From Deinococcales bacterium (GTDB lineage Bacteria; Deinococcota; Deinococci; Deinococcales; JAAFIG01): a stretch of DNA of 51,132 nt. The notes under the pieces were generated by a model. The model searched no databases. It saw nothing but the letters and a program-made list of their open reading frames with translations, and was not told the origin of the DNA. The stretch spans positions 1-51,132 of the forward strand of contig JANXTZ010000029.1 in the NCBI GenBank assembly GCA_025352125.1. The letters run 5' to 3'. This document shows positions 1-6,848 of the stretch, one piece after another. Position numbers and translations under genes: made by a program. Positions within the stretch are counted from its first letter, which is position 1; every line of letters begins with the position of its first letter.

Positions 1-506
1 TACAAGCTCAGTAGCTTAAGGTCAAAACCTTAAGGCTCGAGCAGCAAAACTCTCGATTCGTATCATCATCTTGTCAAAGAACCCACCTTCAATCGCAACG
101 CTCTTTTGCAAGAGGCGCTCTCGGAGGCGGCGATAAATGTATCACCCAAGTCAGGATGTGTCAACACCTGATGTTTTGGGTTTGGACTCGAGTTGCAAAA
201 GATTGATTTTTTGCGTCAGAGACAGGGTAAAAAAGCAAGCGCAATTTAAAGTCTAAAACTCGAGCCTCGAAAAGGCTGGATTCTCGAGGCTTGAGATTCG
301 GGATTGGAGGTAAAAATTGATTGTGGTTATAAAAAGCAGCAATTGAGCTTGCCACCCTCATCCCCGACCCTTCTCCCGCTTGCGGGAGAAGGGAGCTTTA
401 TTGGATTCTCGAGGGGCAGGAATTTTCTGTGCAGAACTTGATTTATTTAAAACATTGAGGAAGATTGATGACTCGATGGCTGGCTTTTTGAAACCAACCG
501 CAGCCT
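1..506. other. Non-coding stretch left of scpA
   Basis: No convincing gene lies here; the short ORFs lack ribosome binding sites and family resemblance. It contains a small hairpin near 13-37 (CTTAAGGT, loop CAAA, ACCTTAAG), several CTCGAG copies and a strong palindrome at 368-393 that is listed separately. The hairpin at the left edge could end a gene lying outside the window. Confidence 0.6.
368..393. repeat. REP-like palindrome
   Basis: A perfect 12-bp inverted repeat (CCCTTCTCCCGC, 2-base loop TT, then its complement) is preceded by CCCTCATCCCCGA. This layout, a CCCTCA..CCCCGA lead-in followed by a CTTCTCCC/GGGAGAAG stem, is typical of dispersed intergenic palindromes in many bacteria. 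It sits 114 bp beyond the scpA stop codon and could also act as its terminator, although there is no good T-tract on that strand. Confidence 0.55.
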
Positions 507-1268
507 TCAATTCACGGTCTGTTGAATTTCGATTGCGCCGTAAATCTCGGATTGTTCAACCTCTAGTTCTCCAGCGCGAACACCCTCGAGCATGGCGCTG
601 AACAGAACGGTGCGCTCGCCCCAGTCGGTGGCGGGAATGTCTGCGAAAAAGAATTTTTTGAGTTTTTGACTGAAGACGCGCAAACGCTCGAGGGCTTGAG
701 GTAGCGTCAAACGGTCATGGGCGAGGTCGAACAGGTTGACTTCGCGCACGCGGCGTTTGGCGGCTTCGACCAGATCGCCGATGCTTTGGGTCAGTGGGCG
801 CATTTTGCGTGGAAGGTTGATTGGTACAGGGCTGGCAATCAGCATTTTCGAGCGCTCTTTGCGGCGGTCACGCAAGAACGAGATTGCACCCTCGAGTTGG
901 GCAAGGGCTTCGACGCCTGAGAGGACATCCTCGAGTGAGGCGTCAACTTCGTCGGCGTCTTCGTGTTGGGATTTGGGAGGGCGTGGCAGCAGTAAACGCG
1001 CTTTGAGTTCAATCACGCCAGCCAGGTGCGGCAGGGCTTCGGACGCCAAGTCCAGGCTGCCAATGCTGAGAACCTCGAGTTCGGTGCGAAAATTTTCAAA
1101 GCGGAGCAACACGGCACGGGTTAACTCGAGCAGTGGTACAAAAGCGGGTTCGAGTTTTCCCGCGCGGAGGGAGGCGGCAAGCTCGAGCAACGTGCCTTCA
1201 AAACCTTCAAAACGGGCGATGAAGGTGATGTCGAAGGTGTCTATTGCCTCGAGAGTGGCTTGGGTCAT
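507..1268 (-). CDS. scpA: Segregation and condensation protein A
   Basis: Kleisin subunit that bridges the two SMC heads and, with ScpB, forms the bacterial condensin acting on chromosome organisation in the cytoplasm. The 253-residue product has the ScpA hallmarks: an N-terminal FEGFEGTLLELAASL segment (family FEGPLDLLL), a central DLASEALPHLAGVIELKARLLLP segment matching the conserved DLA..L..AA.LLEIKSR.LLP helix, and a C-terminal winged-helix region with LFSAMLEGVRAGELEVEQ. The length is normal for the family. Its ATG overlaps the trpS stop (ATGA), so it is translationally coupled to trpS. No scpB is in the window. Confidence 0.9.
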   Translation of the reverse strand: MTQATLEAIDTFDITFIARFEGFEGTLLELAASLRAGKLEPAFVPLLELTRAVLLRFENFRTELEVLSIGSLDLASEALPHLAGVIELKARLLLPRPPKSQHEDADEVDASLEDVLSGVEALAQLEGAISFLRDRRKERSKMLIASPVPINLPRKMRPLTQSIGDLVEAAKRRVREVNLFDLAHDRLTLPQALERLRVFSQKLKKFFFADIPATDWGERTVLFSAMLEGVRAGELEVEQSEIYGAIEIQQTVN

Positions 1269-2281
1269 TGGATGACAGGACGAATTGAATTGGGACGCAA
1301 TAGACCGATGGCGTCACGAACCTCGAGCATCGTCTCACGAGCGATTTTCTGGCAGTGTTCAGCGCCAGCCACCAGTGCATCGGTGACTTCATGCGGGTGG
1401 GCTTGAAAGTGCGCGGCTCGGGCTTGAATCGGCTCGAGGGTTTCCATTAAACCGACCATCAGAAGTTTTTTGCAATCGATACAACCAATTCCAGCAGTTC
1501 GGCAACCAACATCCACCTCTTGAATGGTATCCAGGTTAGAGAAGAGTTTGTGGTACGAGAAGATCACGCATTTTTCTGGTGTGCCAGGATCGTTGCGACG
1601 CACCCTAGCAGGATCGGTGGGGGCAACCCGAATTTTATCCCAGAGCGCAGCTTGAGGCTCGAGCAACTCGAGCGTGTTGTTCTTGGATTTGCTCATCTTG
1701 CCCGAATTGTCAAGCCCGGGCACTCGAGCGGCGCTTTTGTCGATGCTGGCTTTGGGTTCGGGGAAGACAGGATTTTCGGGAGAGAACTTGGCATTAAAAC
1801 GTCGTGCAATTTCTCGGGTTAGCTCGATGTGCTGAATTTGATCCTCGCCGACGGGAACGGTATCGGCTTTGTAAAGCAAAATGTCGGCGGCTTGCAAGAC
1901 TGGGTACATCAGCAAACCTGCCAGAACGCTGTGTTGTTCGGATTTGTCTTTGAATTGCGTCATGCGCTCGAGTTCGCCGAGCGGCGTTTGGGTGCTGAAG
2001 ACCCAACCAAGCTCGAGGTGTTCTGGCACGTGCGACTGCGCGAACAGCACGATTTTGTTAGGGTCTAAACCTGCCGCCATGTTCGCCAGTGCCGCGTCGA
2101 AGGTGAGCCGTCCAAGCAGTTCGCGGTCATGCGGAATGGTGATGGCGTGATAGTCCACGATGCAAAAGATGGCATCCTTGCCGATTTGTTCGCCGATTTT
2201 GACCCAGTTGCGAATCGCGCCCAAGTAATTGCCGATGTGCAGGTCGCCGGTTGGTTGAATGCCTGAAAAAACACGTTTCAC
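1265..2281 (-). CDS. trpS: Tryptophanyl-tRNA synthetase
   Basis: Class Ic aminoacyl-tRNA synthetase charging tRNA-Trp. The protein has 338 residues, the usual length. The HIGH-type motif is GDLHIGNYLG near residue 13 and the KMSKS loop is GKMSKSKNNTL near residue 195; PVGEDQIQHIELTREIARRF is also a conserved TrpRS block. I chose the GTG start at 2281 because the protein then begins MKRVFSGIQPTG, as in the family, and because a TATACT -10 box lies exactly 6 bases upstream, which predicts a leaderless message. First gene of a trpS-scpA operon. Confidence 0.96.
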   Translation of the reverse strand: MKRVFSGIQPTGDLHIGNYLGAIRNWVKIGEQIGKDAIFCIVDYHAITIPHDRELLGRLTFDAALANMAAGLDPNKIVLFAQSHVPEHLELGWVFSTQTPLGELERMTQFKDKSEQHSVLAGLLMYPVLQAADILLYKADTVPVGEDQIQHIELTREIARRFNAKFSPENPVFPEPKASIDKSAARVPGLDNSGKMSKSKNNTLELLEPQAALWDKIRVAPTDPARVRRNDPGTPEKCVIFSYHKLFSNLDTIQEVDVGCRTAGIGCIDCKKLLMVGLMETLEPIQARAAHFQAHPHEVTDALVAGAEHCQKIARETMLEVRDAIGLLRPNSIRPVIQ

Positions 2282-2287
2282 GGCTCG

Positions 2288-2293
2288 AGTATA
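2288..2293 (-). promoter_or_regulatory. Leaderless -10 box of trpS
   Basis: TATACT ends 6 bases before the GTG start. Its last two bases begin a CTCGAG copy (TATACTCGAG), so the iterated palindrome overlaps the promoter. Confidence 0.7.
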
Positions 2294-2424
2294 CCGCCCA
2301 TTTGAGATTCGATTTGCGACTGCCCAAGCGGTCCTACTGGAATGCAGGATAATTCAATTTGGTCATTTCGAGTTTCTTTTTTAAATTTGAAAACAAGTAT
2401 TATTACTTAAAACGAAAGTTATAC

Positions 2425-2454
2425 TTGACAAATTATAAGTTTAGGTTTTATAGT
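2425..2454 (+). promoter_or_regulatory. Sigma-70-type promoter of the 64-residue ORF
   Basis: TTGACA at 2425-2430 and TATAGT at 2449-2454 are separated by 18 bp within an AT-rich patch. Transcription would start near 2461, just ahead of an AGGAGG ribosome binding site at about 2461-2467. Confidence 0.7.
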
Positions 2455-2473
2455 ATTTTCAGGAGGAAGGTAC

Positions 2474-2668
2474 ATGAACAACCAAACCGAATGGACAAAA
2501 ATCGTCAACCGCGAACACCTCAAGCAACTCCTGCACGATGCAGACACCCATCGCCAATTGCGCAAGACGAACATTTCATGGCGACATCAACTCGCGCAAA
2601 CCCTGAAAGCCTGGGCGCAAAAACTCGAACCAGAACTCGAGCCTCAATTCAAAAAGCAACTTGGTTAA
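2474..2668 (+). CDS. Small uncharacterised protein (64 aa)
   Basis: I do not recognise the family. The ORF is believable because a near-consensus promoter (2425-2454) and a strong AGGAGG site 7-13 bases upstream lead straight into it. The product is hydrophilic and probably helical, rich in Lys, Gln, His and Leu, with no signal peptide or membrane segment; its tail EPELEPQFKKQLG is highly charged. The VOC gene follows 34 bp downstream with its own ribosome binding site, so the two are probably co-transcribed. Confidence 0.6.
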   Translation: MNNQTEWTKIVNREHLKQLLHDADTHRQLRKTNISWRHQLAQTLKAWAQKLEPELEPQFKKQLG

Positions 2669-2702
2669 CCCAAGTTACAAAAGATCAACACAGGAGCACA
2701 AA

Positions 2703-3121
2703 ATGAAACTCAATCACATCAATTTGGTTGTTCAAGATGTTGGCAGCACCCAGCTATTCTTGGAAAAATACTTTGGACTTCAACCCATCAAAAAACCCAA
2801 CTCGCACATGGCACTCTTGTCCGATGACAACGGCATGGTCATCAATGTTTTCAAAGGCGAGACAGCCAGTTACCCAGAAGCATTTCACATCGGCTTTATG
2901 CAAGAAAACCAAGAGCAGGTGAATGAAATGTATCAACGCCTGAAAAGCGATGGTTTTGAACTCGAGCCACCAAAAACATTTCATGGCTCATGGACGTTTT
3001 ACTTTGATCGCCAGGGAAATTTGTGATCGAAGTCTTTTGTATGCTCAAAACCGACCCGAGAACACAACCAAATCCAAGCTTGAGCGCTGAAATGTCAACC
3101 GCAAGAAACAGTGCCGCTTAA
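2703..3121 (+). pseudogene. VOC-family (glyoxalase-fold) protein, frameshifted near its C-terminus
   Basis: The ORF from ATG 2703 (AGGAG 8 bases upstream) reads MKLNHINLVVQDV..FLEKYFGLQ, the opening of a vicinal-oxygen-chelate domain, and runs 107 residues to a TGA at 3024-3026. It stops abruptly after FDRQGNL. Shifting frame at the T-run just before (about 3020-3022) continues as FVIEVFCMLK to a TAA at 3119-3121, and DRQGN+FVIEV is the normal end of the last VOC strand. A missing T is therefore the simplest explanation, through mutation or sequencing error. VOC proteins bind a metal and act on small molecules or drugs; the substrate here cannot be told. The restored frame would overlap the convergent peroxiredoxin gene by about 27 bp. 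Confidence 0.7.
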
Positions 3122-3631
3122 CACCACCTTGCAATCCCCTTTTCGTTGCACAAACTCGAGGTTCTCAGCCGCATCGCTGACCGCGTTAACCCCGCGCTTG
3201 ATCGCGTTCACCTTACCCGAGGGCGCGACAATCACCGTGTCACGGCTGTACAAGCCAAAACCTGAGGCGACATCGAATGCCTTGGCCAACTCGAACTTGG
3301 TATCGGGGATTTGTGGAATTTTCAGGGCGTACTTTTTGATAAAATCGCACTGTTTGGCGCTGGCGTCGTTCGAGACGCCGTAGACCACCGCTCCCGCATC
3401 CAAAAAGTCCTGATAACGCTTGGTGTACTCGATGTTCTGCGCCGTGCAACCGCTGGTAAAAGCTCGAGGGTAAAAAAACAACACAATCCATTTGCCCTTA
3501 TCCGCCTCGAGCTTGATGGTTTTGCCGAATGAATCCTTGATAATGGGCAGAGGTGCGAGTTCGCCAACTTTTAACGCCAGAGCGAGGCTCGAGCAAACCA
3601 GCACAGCCAGAAACGCGGACAGGATTTTCAT
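3095..3631 (-). CDS. Exported thioredoxin-fold peroxiredoxin (AhpC/TSA, Bcp-like)
   Basis: Reduces peroxides through a peroxidatic cysteine. The 178-residue product begins with a signal peptide (MKILSAFLAVLVCSSLALA) and then carries a peroxiredoxin domain: LFFYPRAFTSGCTAQNIEY holds the peroxidatic Cys in the context F(T/S)xxC, and GVSNDASAKQCDF and DTVIVAPSGKV are typical later blocks. A second Cys in SAKQC could be the resolving residue. Most Bcp enzymes are cytoplasmic, so the signal peptide suggests an envelope role. A TAAACT box 6 bases before the ATG predicts a leaderless transcript. Confidence 0.88.
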   Translation of the reverse strand: MKILSAFLAVLVCSSLALALKVGELAPLPIIKDSFGKTIKLEADKGKWIVLFFYPRAFTSGCTAQNIEYTKRYQDFLDAGAVVYGVSNDASAKQCDFIKKYALKIPQIPDTKFELAKAFDVASGFGLYSRDTVIVAPSGKVNAIKRGVNAVSDAAENLEFVQRKGDCKVVLSGTVSCG

Positions 3632-3637
3632 GACTCG

Positions 3638-3643
3638 AGTTTA
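3638..3643 (-). promoter_or_regulatory. Leaderless -10 box of the peroxiredoxin gene
   Basis: TAAACT lies 6 bases before the ATG and runs into a CTCGAG copy (TAAACTCGAG). Confidence 0.65.
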
Positions 3644-3676
3644 GCCCTTTTGGCGAGTGGATTTTGTGAACTGGCT

Positions 3677-4519
3677 TTAAGTTCTGTGATTTCCAGAAAG
3701 TTTTACGGGAACTTGCAACTCCAGCTTGCAAGGCACACCCTCACCGTAACCTTCAGGCATCTCGAGATACACTTGACGCACCGCCCCAACAGTGCTGTAG
3801 CCATTTTCTTCGACCCAAGTGAGCAAGCCAAGCAAGGCATCTTCAACTTTTTGCCATTCGTGCGCACCCTTAAACTCGAGGTATGCAGCCATCGGCACAC
3901 CTGCCAGTTCATAAACCTTAACCAGGTCGCTTTCTGGGATTGGTTTCTCGAGCATTTGCGCGACTTCCATTTTCCAGAAATCATCTTGGGTTGGATGCGC
4001 AATATTGATTTGCGGTAAGGCATTCAGGACGCCGTACTGTGCCAGATGGTCAAACAAAACCGAATAATAATTTTTGAGTGATCGAACTTTTTCCTCGAGC
4101 ACATCAAGGTCGGGATTGCCGACAGACGCAACCAAGCAAGCGGGCAGCGCTTTGAGATTGACTGAATAATTAAACATGTTGTTCTCCTTGTTGATGCGCT
4201 CAAGCCTGAGTTCGACCTGCTCAAGGCGGTTTTTTTGTTCCAAAATATGGGTTTCCAGTTCGGCTTTGCGCAACTCGAGCAAGTCCTTTAAGCGTTCTGG
4301 CGCGAAACCGTTGACGGTTAAGGTTGTGATTTGCTCGAGTGAAAATCCCAGGTCACGCAATGCCAGAATGCGGTTGAGTAACGCCATCTGACTGACGCCG
4401 TACTCACGGTAGCTGGTCAGGGAGTCGATACGGGCTGGTTTGAACAAGCCAATCTCGTCGTAATGACGTAACGTTCGGGTGGAAACTCGAGCAAGGTGGG
4501 CAATATCACTGATTTTCAT
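3677..4519 (-). CDS. MerR-family regulator with GyrI-like effector domain
   Basis: 280 residues. The N-terminus MKISDIAHLARVSTRTLRHYDEIGLFKPAR is the MerR winged helix-turn-helix, followed by the second helical pair (YGVSQMALLNRILALRDLGFS) and a coiled-coil dimerisation helix (about residues 85-112, rich in E, L, K and R). The C-terminal half (about 125-280) looks like a GyrI/BmrR-type small-molecule-binding domain. Regulators of this build bend promoters with over-long spacers in response to lipophilic drugs. Its own upstream region has such a promoter (4553-4583), so it is probably autoregulated. An AAAGGAAG ribosome binding site precedes the ATG. The inducer is unknown. Confidence 0.88.
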   Translation of the reverse strand: MKISDIAHLARVSTRTLRHYDEIGLFKPARIDSLTSYREYGVSQMALLNRILALRDLGFSLEQITTLTVNGFAPERLKDLLELRKAELETHILEQKNRLEQVELRLERINKENNMFNYSVNLKALPACLVASVGNPDLDVLEEKVRSLKNYYSVLFDHLAQYGVLNALPQINIAHPTQDDFWKMEVAQMLEKPIPESDLVKVYELAGVPMAAYLEFKGAHEWQKVEDALLGLLTWVEENGYSTVGAVRQVYLEMPEGYGEGVPCKLELQVPVKLSGNHRT

Positions 4520-4552
4520 GTTGACTTCCTTTGGTTTGAGCGCTCGAGAATC

Positions 4553-4583
4553 ACAATGGACGTTTCCGTAACGTAAAAGTCAA
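4553..4583 (-). promoter_or_regulatory. MerR-type promoter with 19-bp spacer and operator dyad
   Basis: On the minus strand TTGACT (4578-4583) and CATTGT (4553-4558) are 19 bp apart, the distorted spacing that MerR-family activators correct. A dyad ACGTT-N5-AACGT (4560-4574) fills the spacer. It lies directly upstream of the merR-like gene. Confidence 0.7.
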
Positions 4584-4654
4584 GCGCCAACAAGGCACTC
4601 GAGAAGTGGAAACAAACCTTGAATGATTGCTCATAAATACTAAAAATATTCCCC

Positions 4655-4660
4655 TACACT
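4655..4660 (+). promoter_or_regulatory. Leaderless -10 box of the DUF4139 gene
   Basis: TACACT ends 6 bases before ATG 4667, and no Shine-Dalgarno sequence is visible. Confidence 0.6.
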
Positions 4661-4666
4661 TTTGGC

Positions 4667-5944
4667 ATGAAAAAGAACCTGCAACTCGCCGTTCTCGCCA
4701 TCACCGCAGCCTTGTCCAGCGCCAAAGCCACCGACGCGACTTTGTATTACAACTTTGCGGAAATCCGTGAACCCGTGCAAATATCGGGCAACCGCTTTGA
4801 TTGGTCTCCAGCCGCCGATCTTGGACAGTACCTCGTGCCTGGAAGCCTGGAACTCGAGTATCCCGAAATTTTTAACGTGAATTTGCTGCCCGCCAGCCCG
4901 AGTTTGCTCGAGGCGTTTGAGGGCAAGGAAGTGCTGTTAAAACGCGACAACAAACTGGTCAAAGCCATTGTCATCAAAGCCAACATTGGTTTGTTTCAAA
5001 TTGGCAATCAGTTTGTGCAAGCCAGTGCCGCCGATGTGGTCTTCCCGACGCTCGAGGGTGTGCGTTTCGCCCCGACCTACTCATGGACGTTGGGCGGCAG
5101 TGGCGGCTCGAGCGTGCTGACGTACCTCACGCGGGGCATCACGTGGAGTCCGCGTTACACCCTGGCAATTAAGGGCGATGACGCGAAATTGACGGGTTGG
5201 GCGGACGTGCAAAACGCGAGCGGCGTGGAGTACAAGACGCCAAAACTCGAGTTGATTGCAGGGCAGGTGAACTTAAGTTCTGGGGATTACAACCAGAACG
5301 TCCAACCTTATGCCGTTGCTGCCAGTCCAGCCCTTTCCAAAGCCTCGAGCGACGGTGCGCCGAGCGTCGAAGCCGCAGGTGAAAGCGCGGGTTTGCAAAC
5401 CTTCAAATTCAACAGCCCCGCCACGCTTGCCGCCAGAACCACCACCAGTTTGCCGTTCATCAACACCAAAGCGACCCTCGAGCGGAGCTTTGAGTATTAC
5501 AGCGGTTTCAATGGCAGCCCGAAAATTGTGGTGCCTTTAAATCGTGTTTACAACATCAAAACCGATTCGGATTTGCCAGGTGGCGTCATGACCGTGCGCG
5601 AGGATGCACGGGTGGTTGGGCAAGCACGAATCTCGGACAACCCCAAAGCCGAGAAAGCCACGATCAACTTGGGCGCCGACTTTGACTTGCGTCTGACCCG
5701 CACGGTACAAACCCTGAGTCGCACCAACACCAATATCAAGTACAAGGTGAATTTCAGTATTGTCAACACGAAAACTCGAGCCGTAACAGTCAAGATCAAT
5801 GAAGTTTTGGGTGGACAAAATTACGCGCTCGAGGCGGTGAAATTGCCGAACATCAAAAATAACGAGGAAGGCATCAGTGCCGTCAACACCCTCAAACCAG
5901 GTGAAAAGTTCGAGGCGACATACACGATCACCTTCAAATACTAA
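4667..5944 (+). CDS. Exported DUF4139 domain protein
   Basis: 425 residues with a cleavable signal peptide (MKKNLQLAVLAITAALSSAKA). The middle and C-terminal parts match the DUF4139 family: LTRGITWSPRYTLAIKGDDA followed by GWADVQNASGVEYKTPKLELIAGQVNL, which resembles the WxPxY..........A.V.N.SGEDW..V.L.LSTG pattern of mucoidy-inhibitor-A-like proteins. The role is unknown; these are beta-rich envelope or secreted proteins. The start is fixed by the signal peptide and the -10 box 6 bases upstream. The gene is monocistronic and ends at a strong bidirectional terminator (5960-5995). Confidence 0.8.
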   Translation: MKKNLQLAVLAITAALSSAKATDATLYYNFAEIREPVQISGNRFDWSPAADLGQYLVPGSLELEYPEIFNVNLLPASPSLLEAFEGKEVLLKRDNKLVKAIVIKANIGLFQIGNQFVQASAADVVFPTLEGVRFAPTYSWTLGGSGGSSVLTYLTRGITWSPRYTLAIKGDDAKLTGWADVQNASGVEYKTPKLELIAGQVNLSSGDYNQNVQPYAVAASPALSKASSDGAPSVEAAGESAGLQTFKFNSPATLAARTTTSLPFINTKATLERSFEYYSGFNGSPKIVVPLNRVYNIKTDSDLPGGVMTVREDARVVGQARISDNPKAEKATINLGADFDLRLTRTVQTLSRTNTNIKYKVNFSIVNTKTRAVTVKINEVLGGQNYALEAVKLPNIKNNEEGISAVNTLKPGEKFEATYTITFKY

Positions 5945-5959
5945 ACACCGCATCAATCA

Positions 5960-5995
5960 AAAAGCTCGAGAGATATGAAAATCTCTCGAGCTTTT
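5960..5995. terminator. Bidirectional terminator built from two CTCGAG copies
   Basis: A 15-bp perfect stem (5960-5974 with 5981-5995) and a 6-base loop ATGAAA have an A-run on the left and a T-run on the right. Each arm contains AGCTCGAGAG. Confidence 0.9.
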
Positions 5996-6119
5996 GCTGA
6001 CAACATCATATCAGATTGGGTTGTCAACAATAACCTGTCAAAATTCGAAAAAATTGTTGTATCTCGAGTTCAAGTTTTGATCTGACATCGATTGTTCTCG
6101 AGCCTTCAAAGGTACATTC

Positions 6120-6146
6120 GGGAACGTTTTGTCAACATCTCGCGTA
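6120..6146 (+). promoter_or_regulatory. Candidate ECF-sigma promoter of the NfeD/flotillin operon
   Basis: GGGAAC (6120-6125) and CGTA (6143-6146) are 17 bp apart, resembling the GGAAC/CGTA elements of ECF sigma factors such as SigW. In Bacillus the NfeD-flotillin operon is SigW-controlled, which makes the match attractive, but both elements are short. Confidence 0.45.
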
Positions 6147-6176
6147 TCGTGATCCATAAGAGGAAGGGAGAAGAGC

Positions 6177-6749
6177 ATGTTCCTCATGGCATTGGTACTC
6201 GGTTTGGTGGGTTTGATCTCGATGGCGGTTCTGGGTTTAAATCACGGTGGACATCACGGGCAGCACTCGAGTCACGACGTTCACACGCACGGTCATCACA
6301 CCCACTCGAGCCACGCACATGGCACAAACGACCAAAGTGCAATCAGTCGTCTGCTCAATTTTATTTCACCCAGAGCCATTTTCAGCCTGGCGCTCGGCTT
6401 TGGCGCGGTTGGCATGACCGTCTCGTTTTTACCGCAAATTCTGGCAGTCATTGTGGCAGGGGCAGGCGCAATTTTGTTTGAACGCCTGCTGGTCCAACCG
6501 TACTGGAACGCCATGTTCAAATTCGCCAGTACGCCCGCCAAAAACCTTGAGAGTGTCAAAGGCGCAACGGCAACCGCCAACACCAATTTTGACGCGAACG
6601 GACAAGGTTTGATCGAACTCGAGCTTGACGGACAGGTGCGCCAAGTCTTGGGAACGCTGCAAAACAAAACCAGCAGCGTCACCCGAGGGCAGCAGGTTCG
6701 GATTGAAGCTGTGAACAGCGACGGAAATTGTATCGTCAGCAAAATTTAA
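6177..6749 (+). CDS. NfeD-like membrane protein with His-rich loop
   Basis: 190 residues. There is a membrane segment at 1-20, a histidine-rich loop at about 24-50 (repeated HGGHH, HTHGHHTH and SSHAHG), two further membrane segments at about 67-105, and a C-terminal soluble domain (about 125-190) consistent with the OB fold of NfeD/YuaF/YqiJ proteins (GQGLIELELDGQVRQV). Such proteins are encoded next to flotillins and are thought to help build or anchor the membrane microdomain scaffold; the flotillin gene is 100 bp downstream. The His-rich loop is not a standard part of the family and may bind metal. A GGGAGAAGAG ribosome binding site precedes ATG 6177. Confidence 0.75.
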   Translation: MFLMALVLGLVGLISMAVLGLNHGGHHGQHSSHDVHTHGHHTHSSHAHGTNDQSAISRLLNFISPRAIFSLALGFGAVGMTVSFLPQILAVIVAGAGAILFERLLVQPYWNAMFKFASTPAKNLESVKGATATANTNFDANGQGLIELELDGQVRQVLGTLQNKTSSVTRGQQVRIEAVNSDGNCIVSKI

Positions 6750-6848
6750 AAGCTTGAACATCATTCTCGCTCGAGCGACTGTGCGTACCTGAACCCTCGA
6801 GTTTCGCAAAACATGCAGGTACGACACCCTTAAAGGAGGGACGTAAAA

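Noticed and set aside
161..361. 66-codon minus-strand ORF at the left edge
   Set aside because: There is no ribosome binding site or -10 box at the right distance, and its composition is that of non-coding sequence.
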